Source: JBBRMU01 sp038230655
Lineage (GTDB): Bacteria > Patescibacteriota > Microgenomatia > UBA1406 > GWC2-37-13
DNA length: 64,000 bases
Reading direction: 5' to 3'
NCBI GenBank assembly: GCA_038230655.1
Contig: JBBRMU010000001.1
Location: forward strand, 47,126-111,125
Of the stretch, positions 51,821-60,625 are shown one piece after another; within the stretch, counting starts at the first letter, position 1, and every line of letters begins with the position of its first letter. The notes under the pieces were generated by a model that was given only the letters and a program-made list of their open reading frames with translations, had not been told where the DNA came from and searched no databases. The translations under genes and the position numbers were made by a program.

Positions 51821-51903
51821 GCCGCAGTGGTGAAATGGCATACACGCAGCGTTCAGAACGCTGTGCTCGCAAGGGCGTGGAGGTTCAACTCCTCTCTGCG
51901 GCA
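51821..51903 (+). tRNA. tRNA-Leu (CAG anticodon)
   Basis: 83 nt class II tRNA. Acceptor GCCGCAG pairs with CTGCGGC; discriminator A; anticodon stem CAGCG/CGCTG with loop TTCAGAA (CAG); variable arm TGCTCGCAAGGGCG; T arm with GTTCAAC. CCA is not encoded (CCC follows). Confidence 0.9.
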
Positions 51904-51990
51904 CCCGAGAAGACGCACAGGTGTGAAGTTTGAACCTTTACGCTAAAGTCCTTCTATAAAATAGTCACTCTGATAAATACCTCTAAAATC

Positions 51991-52017
51991 TTAGCCTCAA
52001 AATGAATTCAACTCTCC
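51991..52017. repeat. Direct repeat, copy 1 (27 nt)
   Basis: ttagcctcaaaatga(a)ttcaactctcc, 26/27 identical to 53113-53139; the pair flanks the toxin-antitoxin module at 1122-bp spacing. Confidence 0.75.
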
Positions 52018-52100
52018 ACTTAAAATTGTCTAATAGATATGGTAATTAATGTCATGTTTAAGTTTGACATTCTTATATTCTTATTGTATTATATGTTTAT

Positions 52101-52367
52101 ATGATAAATGCTGTTTCCGCACGAGATGTACAGAGAGACTTTAATAAAGTAGTTGAACATGTACAATCTTCGTCTAAACCTATCATCGTTTTTTCTCGAA
52201 GTAAACCAGTCGTAGCACTAGTAAATTTAGAGATGCTTGAGAATATACAACTTGAATCAGTAAAAAATGAAGCACTAGAAGAGTACAAAGCTGGAAAAAC
52301 AAAACCTATTAAGACTGAAAAAGAGTTAGATGAGTTTTTTAAAGAAATCGATGATGCAGCAGCTTAA
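52101..52367 (+). CDS. Phd/YefM-type antitoxin
   Basis: 88 residues. N-terminal SARDVQRDFNKVVEHVQSSSKPIIVFSRSKPVVALVNLEML is the Phd/YefM DNA-binding fold. The acidic C-terminal half (YKAGKTKPIKTEKELDEFFKEI) would cover the toxin. The toxin gene begins 2 nt after its stop. Such pairs autorepress their promoter. A TATTAT box lies 9 nt before the ATG. Confidence 0.88.
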   Translation: MINAVSARDVQRDFNKVVEHVQSSSKPIIVFSRSKPVVALVNLEMLENIQLESVKNEALEEYKAGKTKPIKTEKELDEFFKEIDDAAA

Positions 52368-52369
52368 CT

Positions 52370-52645
52370 ATGAGTATTATATATGAACTTCAAACGAGTA
52401 ATAGGTTTAAACGAGAACTAGATAAATTTGTCAAGAAAAATAAAAGACGATCAGAAGCAGTTAAGAAGGCTCTCAAACTACTTGTAAATAATCCCAAATC
52501 TCCAGGTCTAAATATAGAAAAAATAGCTAATGGCGTATGGACTATACGCATAGATAAGGGTAATCGAATTTTTTTAACACTTCTTAATAAACAAAAGATT
52601 CTACTTATTGATATTGGAACACATGATAAATATAGAAACTATTAA
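52370..52645 (+). CDS. RelE/ParE-family toxin
   Basis: 91 residues, basic. SNRFKRELDKFVKKNKRRSEAVKKALKLL, GVWTIRIDKGNRIFLTLLNKQ and IDIGTHDKYRNY give the RelE/YoeB-like fold; the HDKY end is usual in that group. RelE-type toxins cut mRNA in the ribosome A-site; ParE-type inhibit gyrase, so the target is inferred. It is co-translated with the Phd/YefM antitoxin. Confidence 0.85.
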   Translation: MSIIYELQTSNRFKRELDKFVKKNKRRSEAVKKALKLLVNNPKSPGLNIEKIANGVWTIRIDKGNRIFLTLLNKQKILLIDIGTHDKYRNY

Positions 52646-53112
52646 CTGATAAACTTTCATTTTCTACTAGTTCACGTAATATTGCATAAGGTCATATTGT
52701 ACCTTAAGAGCGAGTTCAAATAAACACTCCTTGGGGGCACCCGAAGAAGCGTAACAAAAATGACAGTTAGGGATTAGAAAAAGGTTGTTAGGACAATCCG
52801 ACAATTTCTACACAATTTTACTCCATTAATATATTGCTATAATATGCTATATTTAAAAAACAGTTAATTTGATTTTTTATTTTAAATCCTTCTAACAATA
52901 CATTTAAAACATCAAAAACAGATCAGCATACCCCATCATTTAGATTTAGCCCTTATTGATAGTCTAGATATCTTTTTTAACTGCCACTTTTGATACGTTG
53001 CCCACCCGTGTTGTCTGTGTTATTATCTAAAGTGATTATGGATTGATACACGGCGCTAGATAAAATTATCGCAAAATTTTAAATTTAATAACCTTCTAAT
53101 TACTATCGAATT
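52646..53112. other. Intergenic segment with a short copy resembling the tRNA-Leu 3' edge
   Basis: No gene seen. At 52736-52751 ggcacccgaagaagcg resembles ggcacccgagaagacg at 51900-51915 just past tRNA-Leu. The rest is AT-rich and noncoding-looking. Confidence 0.35.
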
Positions 53113-53139
53113 TTAGCCTCAAAATGAGTTCAACTCTCC
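53113..53139. repeat. Direct repeat, copy 2 (27 nt)
   Basis: Second copy of 51991-52017 with one difference. The region to 53382 has no gene I can support. Confidence 0.75.
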
Positions 53140-53370
53140 TTAAGATTTGAAACAAACTAGGATCTATTTTAATCCTATCTTATTATTCATCTTTACTTCG
53201 AATAGTGAAACTATGTCTTGAGACGAGTAATTAAACTGACATTTACTCAATACCTCTTACTTTGTATAAGTTCTTCTTATTGTCTCATAAACGAGGGTTT
53301 GTGAGACGAATTATCACCGCTGCATGTTTGCACAAACTATTTACCTGTATTTGTCCAAAATAAAAAATGC

Positions 53371-53376
53371 TATAAT
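53371..53376 (+). promoter_or_regulatory. Extended -10 box of the 53383 gene
   Basis: TGC-TATAAT, last T 7 nt before ATG 53383. Confidence 0.65.
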
Positions 53377-53382
53377 TACTAT

Positions 53383-54045
53383 ATGCTATCTCCAGATAGA
53401 GGACTTACAGGGCCGCAAAATGTAACCCCATTCCGAGAATTTCCTGTCGCATTAAATAATGTAAATATAGATACTGAAAAACCAGGCCTCAACGCTTTCC
53501 AAATGAGATTGTTTCTGCACTTCCATAAAGCCTATGATGATTTTGTTTATTTATCTGCTATAAGATCACGAACTTATCACCAAAGTAGTTCACTAAGAGA
53601 GATGGATGTTGAGGGATTAAAAACTTCTGCAATAAATGCTATTGAATTTAATGATGCACAAATAGTAGGATCACAAGCAGCCCCACTTTTAGCACTAAGT
53701 TTTAATAATTATGAAGAATGTGGGGAACTTGTAGAATCACTAATAAGAGGTGCAATGGATATTGATAAAGAGACATACCGGACAATCCGGGATTATTTTG
53801 AACGATACTCTCTAAATCTCAGATTATATGATGACTCTCAACCGATAAGTACAAACGATCAGCGTTTTGTGAGCCATCGTCCTGAGTACATTAAGTTTCA
53901 GCTAGAATTATTTGGTAGTTCACTTATTTTAAATGGCTATCCAGACGCGGAATCATATAATGATAGAAATTTCCTACCATTCATAAGAAACGCGAAGATG
54001 AGAATTGAAAAAGTAATGGAAGAAATGACTCATGATAAAACTTAA
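53383..54045 (+). CDS. Protein of unknown function
   Basis: 220 residues, soluble, mixed helical, no motif. Helices include FQMRLFLHFHKAYDDFVYLS, MDVEGLKTSAINAIEFNDAQ and YEECGELVESLIRGAMDI. The N-terminal MLSPDRGLTGPQNVTPF looks loop-like. It has its own leaderless promoter and no close neighbour. A 285-bp gap without genes follows it. Confidence 0.55.
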   Translation: MLSPDRGLTGPQNVTPFREFPVALNNVNIDTEKPGLNAFQMRLFLHFHKAYDDFVYLSAIRSRTYHQSSSLREMDVEGLKTSAINAIEFNDAQIVGSQAAPLLALSFNNYEECGELVESLIRGAMDIDKETYRTIRDYFERYSLNLRLYDDSQPISTNDQRFVSHRPEYIKFQLELFGSSLILNGYPDAESYNDRNFLPFIRNAKMRIEKVMEEMTHDKT

Positions 54046-54330
54046 CATAAAGTCAACAACTCTTCTATTCTTAAAACACTATTCCTTCACCAATATATCC
54101 AGCAAAGTAACTCTCAAAAACAGTCGATTTTGAAAGATTCTCATTCTTTATCCTTGATCGAACTTTTACACTTTATTAAATTGCTTTGTTGCTCGTTATT
54201 CACTTTTGAACTATATAAAATTGAATCAGATTATGAAAGAAAGATACAAAAGGTTCAAATTGAGTCAACACGGGGGCACTACAATATTGTAATGACCTAA
54301 AATCATTTATAATTCATTAGGATTATACAT

Positions 54331-54927
54331 ATGGTAAAACAGCGTGAAGCCCGACTTGATATTATCACAGGCCCTATGTTCTCTGGTAAAAGTGAGGAAT
54401 TAGTAAAGCGCCTCCGTAGATTCAAAATTGCTGGTTTGTCCGTAAAAGTTTTTAATCATTCTATTGATGATCGTTACGGCAAGAAGAAAATTTCCTCACA
54501 TGCTAAGGACCAATGGCGGGCAATTCCTGTTCCGAATAGCCAGGAATTGCTGAATAAAGTTACCTGCCGGACAAATGTTGTAGTTATCGATGAAGCTCAG
54601 TTTTTTGATGAAGGACTCTTTACCATTGTCGAAGAACTCCTTAGACGGGAAATTATAGTTATAGCTGCTGGCTTAGATACCAATTTTCGAGGCGAGCCAT
54701 TTGGCGTAATGCCTCAACTGCTTGCTTGTGCTGATGGTGAAGTCTTAAAGCTAAAAGCCGTTTGTAAGATCTGTAGAAAGTGGAATGCGACAAGAACACA
54801 AAGGTTAAATGGAGATGGTAAACCCGCGCCATATTCCGATCCTCTTGTAAAGGTTGGTGCACTGGATTCTTATCAAGCACGGTGTCGCAAGCACCATGAA
54901 GTACCCGGTAGACCTGATTCTTCATAA
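54331..54927 (+). CDS. tdk: Thymidine kinase
   Basis: 198 residues. P-loop LDIITGPMFSGKSEELVKRL, Walker B VVVIDEAQFFDEGL, lasso part IAAGLDTNFRGEPFG, and zinc Cys pair VCKICRKWNATRTQR with a further Cys CRKHHE. It phosphorylates thymidine for DNA synthesis by salvage, fitting an organism with limited nucleotide synthesis. Length is normal. It is bounded on both sides by gene-poor DNA. Confidence 0.93.
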   Translation: MVKQREARLDIITGPMFSGKSEELVKRLRRFKIAGLSVKVFNHSIDDRYGKKKISSHAKDQWRAIPVPNSQELLNKVTCRTNVVVIDEAQFFDEGLFTIVEELLRREIIVIAAGLDTNFRGEPFGVMPQLLACADGEVLKLKAVCKICRKWNATRTQRLNGDGKPAPYSDPLVKVGALDSYQARCRKHHEVPGRPDSS

Positions 54928-55059
54928 CTCTTACAACTAATGTCGTTTATAGAAGGTGGTTTCCCCCTTATTCATTTGATACCCTGTTTTAAATAGTTTC
55001 GATCACGTCGCTTTTTAGTAGACAATTAATCTGTTTTACGACTATTTATTAACTAAATC

Positions 55060-55292
55060 ATGACAAAAAAATGTGGTCCGACTTCACCTATATATATCCC
55101 TAGAGTTACTAGCTGAACTTGATGTCAAGGCTGATACTTTTGGATTATCAGTTCCGCAGTATGCTAAGTATGTCCTTCTTAAGAGATAGTGATAAATCAG
55201 AAAAGATAGTTATACCTCAAGATTCTAAGAGTAATTTTAACCGACTAAATGGAACAAAAGCGAAAGTGAAAGAAGAAAAACAGATCAGTTGA
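55060..55292 (+). pseudogene. Decayed ribbon-helix-helix gene
   Basis: Coding-like segments occur in shifted frames. ATG 55060 MTKK is followed by a 7-A tract; in another frame VVRLHLYISLELLAELDVKA then DTFGLSVPQYAKYVLLKR resembles a CopG/RHH domain. After a stop the third frame gives SDKSEKIVIPQDSKSNFNR then LNGTKAKVKEEKQIS, ending at 55292. Two frameshifts are needed to join them. The fold guess is from the RLxLYIS..L..LD.KA...GLS pattern. Confidence 0.5.
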
Positions 55293-55297
55293 TTTGA

Positions 55298-55303
55298 TAT
55301 AAT
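55298..55303 (+). promoter_or_regulatory. Extended -10 box of tRNA-Ser(GCU)
   Basis: TGA-TATAAT, last T 10 nt before the tRNA 5' end at 55313. Confidence 0.55.
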
Positions 55304-55312
55304 TCATATGCT

Positions 55313-55398
55313 GGAGAGGTGGCAGAGTGGCCAAATGCGAGGGGTTGCTAACCCCTTGGGCAGCAATGCCCGCGCGGGTTCAAATCCCGCCTTCTCCG
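55313..55398 (+). tRNA. tRNA-Ser (GCU anticodon)
   Basis: 86 nt class II tRNA. Acceptor GGAGAGG pairs with CTTCTCC, discriminator G; anticodon stem AGGGG/CCCCT with loop TTGCTAA (GCT); variable arm TTGGGCAGCAATGCCCG; T arm with TTCAAAT. CCA is not encoded. Confidence 0.93.
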
Positions 55399-55401
55399 CA
55401 G

Positions 55402-55560
55402 ATGCATTCTTGCTCCAATATATCTGGAAAATTCTTTCAGAATAGTACAATAATATTGTATCGTTCTGAAGTTAAAAATGACGTTGAAATTCAGCCAGAA
55501 GTAAAAAGTGAATTTGAGGCAGTGGAGTTATTGTATAGAGCCCTCATTGACAAACTTTAA
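55402..55560 (+). CDS. Possible 52-residue protein
   Basis: ATG 55402 lies right after the tRNA. The last part, SEVKNDVEIQPEVKSEFEAV, reads as a plausible acidic helix, but no motif or promoter supports it. The frame runs on from the tRNA, so it may be chance. Confidence 0.2.
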   Translation: MHSCSNISGKFFQNSTIILYRSEVKNDVEIQPEVKSEFEAVELLYRALIDKL

Positions 55561-55569
55561 GCAGTTTTT

Positions 55570-56034
55570 TCACCTTGTAACTGAGACTATTTCACCTATC
55601 TCGGCCGAAGGTGCAGCCACAGTAATTCGATTTGTAGTTGCATCCTTAACAATCGTGTAACCAGTCGCGTAAGTGGCGCATGAGGTAATCAACGCTCCCC
55701 CATTCGAAGAAGGATCTTGTGGAAGAGCTGGGATATATCCGGGCATAATACCAGCGCAGATATTAGCCGCTCCTGTATTAGAAATTGCCGTTACAACTGA
55801 AGGGAGTGTAAAAGGAACACTACTCACATAAAATTTTCCATGATTTTCTGCAATATTTTGATATATTGCGGCAGATATTTGACCCACATCATTTCTCCGT
55901 TTTGTATTATTCGCACGGGCAAACTGTCTGGCAGGATTGATAGCAATTACAGTAATCGATAAAAGCAGCACAAGAATACCGATTACAACCATTAACTCTA
56001 TGAGAGTAAAACCAGATTGAGATCTTTGACTCAT
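55570..56034 (-). CDS. Type IV pilin-like protein (prepilin)
   Basis: 154 residues. The prepilin leader SQRSQSGFTLIELMVVIGIL has the G/F cut site and Glu+5, with hydrophobic helix up to ~32. After a helix (ARANNTKRRNDVGQISAAIY), the outer domain has two Cys (NICAGIM, SCATYATGY) likely in a disulfide. It would be cut by the prepilin peptidase encoded at 61484-62293 and form pilus-like fibres. TGA-TATCAT lies 7 nt before the ATG. Confidence 0.9.
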   Translation of the reverse strand: MSQRSQSGFTLIELMVVIGILVLLLSITVIAINPARQFARANNTKRRNDVGQISAAIYQNIAENHGKFYVSSVPFTLPSVVTAISNTGAANICAGIMPGYIPALPQDPSSNGGALITSCATYATGYTIVKDATTNRITVAAPSAEIGEIVSVTR

Positions 56035-56095
56035 ACAAACATGATATCAGAAATTCAACCTCAAATGTATTACTAAACTATTTCTTAGCTAATCT

Positions 56096-56932
56096 TTATA
56101 GTTTTTTTTCATAGTCATCTGGGAAAAACCAAAGCTGCGTGTCCGTTATCCTCTCTGTTGTTTTATGTTTACTAATACACGCAAGCTGAATTGACTTAAA
56201 GATTTGTTCAAATATATTACCGATAAACTCAAGTGAAATTCCTCTATTTTTGATACTATTAGAGGTGCTTTTATACTTTTGGATATTGTATTTTTGGGCA
56301 TTTGGAAAGTATTCGAAAACCCAGTCATTTGCTGATAAAAAAAATTTAGAGGTCTCATTTCTATCTAAAATTGGTTTAATTTGAAGAATTTCATGAGCTA
56401 TATACTCAGTCTTTTTTTTTGTAGGCATCTCTAAGTCGCGCTCATCAATAAACATATTCAGACACACCTTATTTCTAGCCTTCTTTTTACCTCTCCTTCT
56501 TCTAATATGCATAACCTCAGCCAGGCACAAGAGCAAAAACCTAGTTATCCACATACGTCTGGTTTTTGTAATAACAAATAGGTCGATATCATCATCTAAT
56601 CCAGCATTATTCATCGATACAGATCCTGAATAACCAATAAATTGTATAGAGTTTAGTGTGGATATCTTTTTAAGGTACCTTGCAATATGCTCTTTCTTCA
56701 ACCGGGACCAATTCAGCCTTTGGACCGTCTTTTCAAGATATGTACTATACTCCCCTAGAGTATAAAACCCTTTTTTTCCAACTATAAATTCGCTATATTT
56801 TAGCAAATCTAGTTGTTTTTTGAGACTTTCTCTAGATATTTTTTTGGGGTAAAAAGTATGAATTTCTTGTAATGTTGGCGAGTAGTGAAAGTGAGCAAAA
56901 TATCTCAAAACTTTTTCTAAATCTCTTTTCAT
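56096..56932 (-). CDS. Nucleotidyltransferase-like protein (Pol beta superfamily)
   Basis: 278 residues. The active-site strand IQFIGYSGSVSMNN...LDDDIDLFVITK has GS-x(n)-DxD. An N-terminal helical part (~1-90) resembles a winged helix (PTLQEIHTFYPKKISRESL). The middle has a basic stretch MHIRRRRGKKKARNK, perhaps nucleic acid-binding. This is a minimal-type nucleotidyltransferase; the target is unknown. About 945 bp without genes follow upstream. Confidence 0.68.
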   Translation of the reverse strand: MKRDLEKVLRYFAHFHYSPTLQEIHTFYPKKISRESLKKQLDLLKYSEFIVGKKGFYTLGEYSTYLEKTVQRLNWSRLKKEHIARYLKKISTLNSIQFIGYSGSVSMNNAGLDDDIDLFVITKTRRMWITRFLLLCLAEVMHIRRRRGKKKARNKVCLNMFIDERDLEMPTKKKTEYIAHEILQIKPILDRNETSKFFLSANDWVFEYFPNAQKYNIQKYKSTSNSIKNRGISLEFIGNIFEQIFKSIQLACISKHKTTERITDTQLWFFPDDYEKKL

Positions 56933-57879
56933 GCAACCATTCTCTCACCTCTTCATAAATTTGACAAGGATAAATGTTATAAAGACACGTTATTTTCTTG
57001 AGTTTATGATTTACCCTCAATTCAAGGCTGGATGAGACCGAGCCTAACTTCAACTAAAAATAAGCAAAGATAACACTTTGCGCATGTTTTTTTCAAATAT
57101 TCATGTAAAACATTACCGTTTTTTTCTAAAAGTATGCTCTATTTGAGTGAGTGCGATTCATTTATGCTTCCTCGAATTCTAAAGGCGGTTTTACTAGCCT
57201 GTATTTTAGGGCCTATCAATAGCGACTATAGACTCAGGTTCGGTAGAGAGGATTGGACCAGCCTTCCTAGCCGTACAGACACGAGCCTACAATGTGCAAA
57301 AGCTTTTTGAGCCTGTTTTTATGTTATCAAACTGTTACTTTGAGTGCCAAAATAGCTAAAAATGGCGTATACTTGTTAGGAGGCTCTATAACAGACTACA
57401 CCTTCTGTCCAGAAAAATCTCTTTGAGAGTGCTTAAAGGATGCGGACCACCTTAGGCACAAATTGCATTTTTTTGAGCTCAGTTTGAGCCTGTAAGATTT
57501 TTCACCTTCTTAAAGCTACTAATGGTTGTCTGTTGTTTTTATCATGATATATCTAACAATACCATCTGAAATTTTATGACACTATTAAAATAACTATGAG
57601 ACACGTATCGCATAATTTATCGCTGGTCGTGTAAAAAATATCTTTATATTTTCTGCGACACAATAATTCTATAGGTATATTTCTGTTAAATATTTTAAGA
57701 CAATTATTAGTTACTTTGTTCAGTTTATTTAATGCTTTTTAGACTGCACACTAGACCTCTCACTCAAAAATCAATGTCTTTTCGTTGATGGCTTGCAAGA
57801 TAATACTATAATGACATACTTCACAAGGAACAGTTCTTTCTTACCAATTCTACATTTATCGAGAGATTAAACTATGAGT
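56933..57879. other. Gene-free region, possible RNA content
   Basis: About 945 bp with no gene I can support; the longest frame is 58 codons (57134-57310, plus). The middle part (57020-57500) is richer in G/C than the rest and repeats short gagcct/agcctg blocks (near 57041, 57195, 57289, 57317, 57487). Motifs of RNase P, tmRNA and SRP RNA were looked for and not seen. Confidence 0.35.
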
Positions 57880-58896
57880 CTATCTTATGGCTTCTTTGTA
57901 ACTATCTAGGTTCTCTATAGCCACACCCACGCCTCGAATGACGCAGAAAAGTGGTTCCTCAACAACGAATGAAGGAACGCCCGTATAATATGTGATGAAT
58001 CTATCAATGTTTGTGAGCAATGAGCTCCCACCAGATAAGACTATCCCCTTGTCGACGATATCAGCCGCGAGCTCAGGTGGACTTTGAGAAAGTACTTCTT
58101 TGATACCTTCAAGGATTTGCTTTAGAGGTTTTTGGAGACCTTCCGAGATGCTCCTTTCCCCTATCTCTATGTTCTTAGGGAGACCCGTCTGGAAATCTCT
58201 ACCCTTCGCTTCCATGGTTCTTTCTTCGGTTGTCTGAAGCTCTTTTTCGGAGATGAAGGCGTTACCAATTTTCATTTTTATATCTTCAGCTGTTCTATCA
58301 CCCACAACCATGTTGTATTTTTTACGGACGTGTTGAGAGATTGTCTCGTCAAATTTTGTTCCTGCGACTCTTACTGTCTTGAAAACGACCAGTTGTCCGA
58401 GAGAAATTATGCCTATTTCAGCCGTTCCACCTCCTATATTTACTATCATATGCCCTGATGGCTGTGAGATCGGAATCTTTGCTCCTATAGCAGCAGCAAG
58501 GGGTTCTTCTATCAGATAAACGTCCGAAGCGCCAGCCTGTTTACAAGCCGCTACGACAGCCCGTTTTTCCACCTGTGAAGCCCCACCAGGTATCGCGATC
58601 ATCACCTCTGGCCACCACACACGACCACCCAAAGACTTCTTAAGGAAGTACGTAATCATGGCGGACGTGGTGCTGTAATCTGCAATGACCCCTTCTTTCA
58701 TTGGTCGGGCAGCAACAATTGACCCCGGAGTTCTACCTAACATCTCTTTTGCTTCCTCACCTACAGCAAGAATTTTCTTATCTTCTTGTGAGTAAGCAAC
58801 AACCGTTGGTTCATTTAAAACTATTCCCTGTTTAGCTACGTAGACAAGAGTGTTTGCAGTACCTAAATCTATACCTACTTTCTTGCGGAAAAACAT
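57880..58896 (-). CDS. mreB: Rod shape-determining protein MreB
   Basis: 338 residues from ATG 58896 (MFFRKKVGIDLGTANTLVYV). An in-frame ATG at 58902 is less likely since the TATACT box (58905-58910) lies only 3 nt before it, but 9 nt before 58896. Actin-like ATP-binding parts: GIDLGTANT, GHMIVNIGGGTAEIG and KGIVLSGGSSLLTN. It makes filaments that guide wall synthesis. No mreC/D or rodA is next to it. Confidence 0.95.
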   Translation of the reverse strand: MFFRKKVGIDLGTANTLVYVAKQGIVLNEPTVVAYSQEDKKILAVGEEAKEMLGRTPGSIVAARPMKEGVIADYSTTSAMITYFLKKSLGGRVWWPEVMIAIPGGASQVEKRAVVAACKQAGASDVYLIEEPLAAAIGAKIPISQPSGHMIVNIGGGTAEIGIISLGQLVVFKTVRVAGTKFDETISQHVRKKYNMVVGDRTAEDIKMKIGNAFISEKELQTTEERTMEAKGRDFQTGLPKNIEIGERSISEGLQKPLKQILEGIKEVLSQSPPELAADIVDKGIVLSGGSSLLTNIDRFITYYTGVPSFVVEEPLFCVIRGVGVAIENLDSYKEAIR

Positions 58897-58947
58897 ATAC
58901 ATATAGTATACTATGTCTTATTAAGTGTATAGTTATAGATATTTAGA

Positions 58948-60279
58948 ATGGTTAAACACATATCATTAATAAGAAACATTACTGTCAGAGTTGTTTTAAT
59001 ATGCCTCTTCTTAATTGTGCTTATCTCCTTGATTGCTTATGCAAGAGGCTACCGTCTCAGCTTTGAAGACAACGATATGACTCCTCGCGGTATAACCTCT
59101 ACAGGAATTATCTCTGTTAGTGCATTTCCGAAAGCCTCAAAAGTCTATGTAAATGGCAAACTAAAAGGTGTTACTGATCTTAATATTACTTTGCCCCCTG
59201 GAGACTATAAAGTTGAGGTTAAAAAAGAGGGTTATACTGAGTGGGTCAAAGATATTAAGCTCCAAGGAGAGATAGTTATTACATTAGACGCTCTTTTATT
59301 TCCAAAAAACCCTTCACTTCTTTCTCTTACTAATCTAGGTATTATTAAAGCAATTCCCTATCACGAAAACAATAAAATTATTCTCTTTAGCGAGAATAAT
59401 GATGCAGAAAAGGATGGTATATATCTGTTTGATGCAAATTCTAAGCCGATTTCATTTTTCGCTCCATTGAAGTTGATTGTCTTAAAAAAATATCTTCCTC
59501 AAGATATAGACTTTAAAAATACCACAGTCCATTTTTCTCCAGACCTTCAACAAGCTATTTTTGAGTTTCCAACCGAGGCGGGATCAACTTATGCATACCT
59601 ATTTACTCTCGGAGAGGAAGTAACACAGCCATTTGATATATCTGCTTCTAAAGATACACTTTTAGCTACCTGGGAAGAAGATAAAAGTAAAGAAGTCACA
59701 AAGATACTTGAGACCTTTCCAAAGCTTCTCCGTCCTATTGCTGCAAACAGTTTTTCAATCATTGCCTTTTCACCTGATCAAACCAAGGTTCTTTATCAGG
59801 CAAAGTCGTCATTTACTCTCCCACCCATCATAACGCCACCACTAATAGGCTCAAACCAATCAACCGAAACTCGCTCAATTTCTAAAGGAGATCTCTATAT
59901 TTATGATAAGAAGGAAGACAAAAATTATCTAATCCCTTTCAATCAGAATGTAGCCGATTTACTCTCTCCTACCCGAGCACCTATACAGACGTTTTTAAGA
60001 ACGAAGCTTTCACCAACGCCAATACCTACGCTTCAACCGATCTTCTCGGACAGCAACTTCCCTATAATCTGGCACTCTGACTCTAAACATATCAGTATCC
60101 AGGAAGAAAAAAAAATTGTGATGGTTGACTATGACGGAAGTAACAAGCGAACTATTTACTCTGGTCCGTTTGAACCAGGCTTTTTCTTTATTACTAATAG
60201 CGGAAAACTCTATATACTAACTAACCTCAATCCTCAGGATAATCTCTTCTCTGACTTGTATGAAATAGGTATTCAGTGA
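58948..60279 (+). CDS. PEGA-domain membrane-anchored protein
   Basis: 443 residues. Signal anchor (~9-29) then a PEGA domain (~48-110: VSAFPKASKVYVNGKLKGV, LPPGDYKVEVKKEGYTEW). The rest (~120-443) looks like a beta-propeller-type or WD-like repeat region (ATW-EED, IAFSPDQTKVLYQAK, PIIWHSDSKHISIQEEKKI). It is divergent from mreB. Function is a surface structural protein by inference. Confidence 0.78.
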   Translation: MVKHISLIRNITVRVVLICLFLIVLISLIAYARGYRLSFEDNDMTPRGITSTGIISVSAFPKASKVYVNGKLKGVTDLNITLPPGDYKVEVKKEGYTEWVKDIKLQGEIVITLDALLFPKNPSLLSLTNLGIIKAIPYHENNKIILFSENNDAEKDGIYLFDANSKPISFFAPLKLIVLKKYLPQDIDFKNTTVHFSPDLQQAIFEFPTEAGSTYAYLFTLGEEVTQPFDISASKDTLLATWEEDKSKEVTKILETFPKLLRPIAANSFSIIAFSPDQTKVLYQAKSSFTLPPIITPPLIGSNQSTETRSISKGDLYIYDKKEDKNYLIPFNQNVADLLSPTRAPIQTFLRTKLSPTPIPTLQPIFSDSNFPIIWHSDSKHISIQEEKKIVMVDYDGSNKRTIYSGPFEPGFFFITNSGKLYILTNLNPQDNLFSDLYEIGIQ

Positions 60280-60376
60280 GCCCCAAAGGCTATATTTATA
60301 ACGTCAGTATGATATATTCATGTAAATTATTGAGAAGGCTTAATAGTTTTGTTTAGATATAGGCGGAACTGATTTC

Positions 60377-60625
60377 TTAATTTCTTAACATATTCGACCT
60401 TTTCTCCCGCAACGACCCAGGTTTTTTATCATGATTTTGATAGAGATTATCATCTTTATATCTAGGGAAAACGTGGACATGAAAATGCCAGACGTCCTGA
60501 TTACCGGTTGGTTCGTTGTGCTGTCGTGTGGAGACACCATCGCAACCATATGTATTACGGATACCTAGCGCTATTAACTTCACGATTTTATAGACTTTGC
60601 TCAACTGATCTTTTTTACTTCTGAA
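60377..60625 (-). pseudogene. HIT-family protein remnant, 5' truncated
   Basis: About 80 codons. LSKVYKIVKLIALGIRNTYG, GCDGVSTRQHNEPTGNQDVW and HFHVHVFPRYKDDNLYQ carry the HxHxH catalytic motif. The N-terminal half of the HIT fold is missing, and the frame begins within the end of the sortase gene. A deletion joining the sortase 3' end to an internal HIT site explains it. HIT proteins are nucleotide hydrolases or transferases. Confidence 0.7.

Noticed and set aside
55327..55398. Coding frame across tRNA-Ser(GCU)
   Set aside because: It overlaps a clear tRNA; only a short part after the tRNA was kept as a low-confidence possibility.
57134..57310. A 58-codon frame in the gene-free region
   Set aside because: No promoter at the right distance, no motif, and composition unlike neighbours; length is within chance.
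56933..57879. RNase P RNA, tmRNA or SRP RNA in the gap
   Set aside because: None of the conserved cores of these RNAs was seen on either strand.
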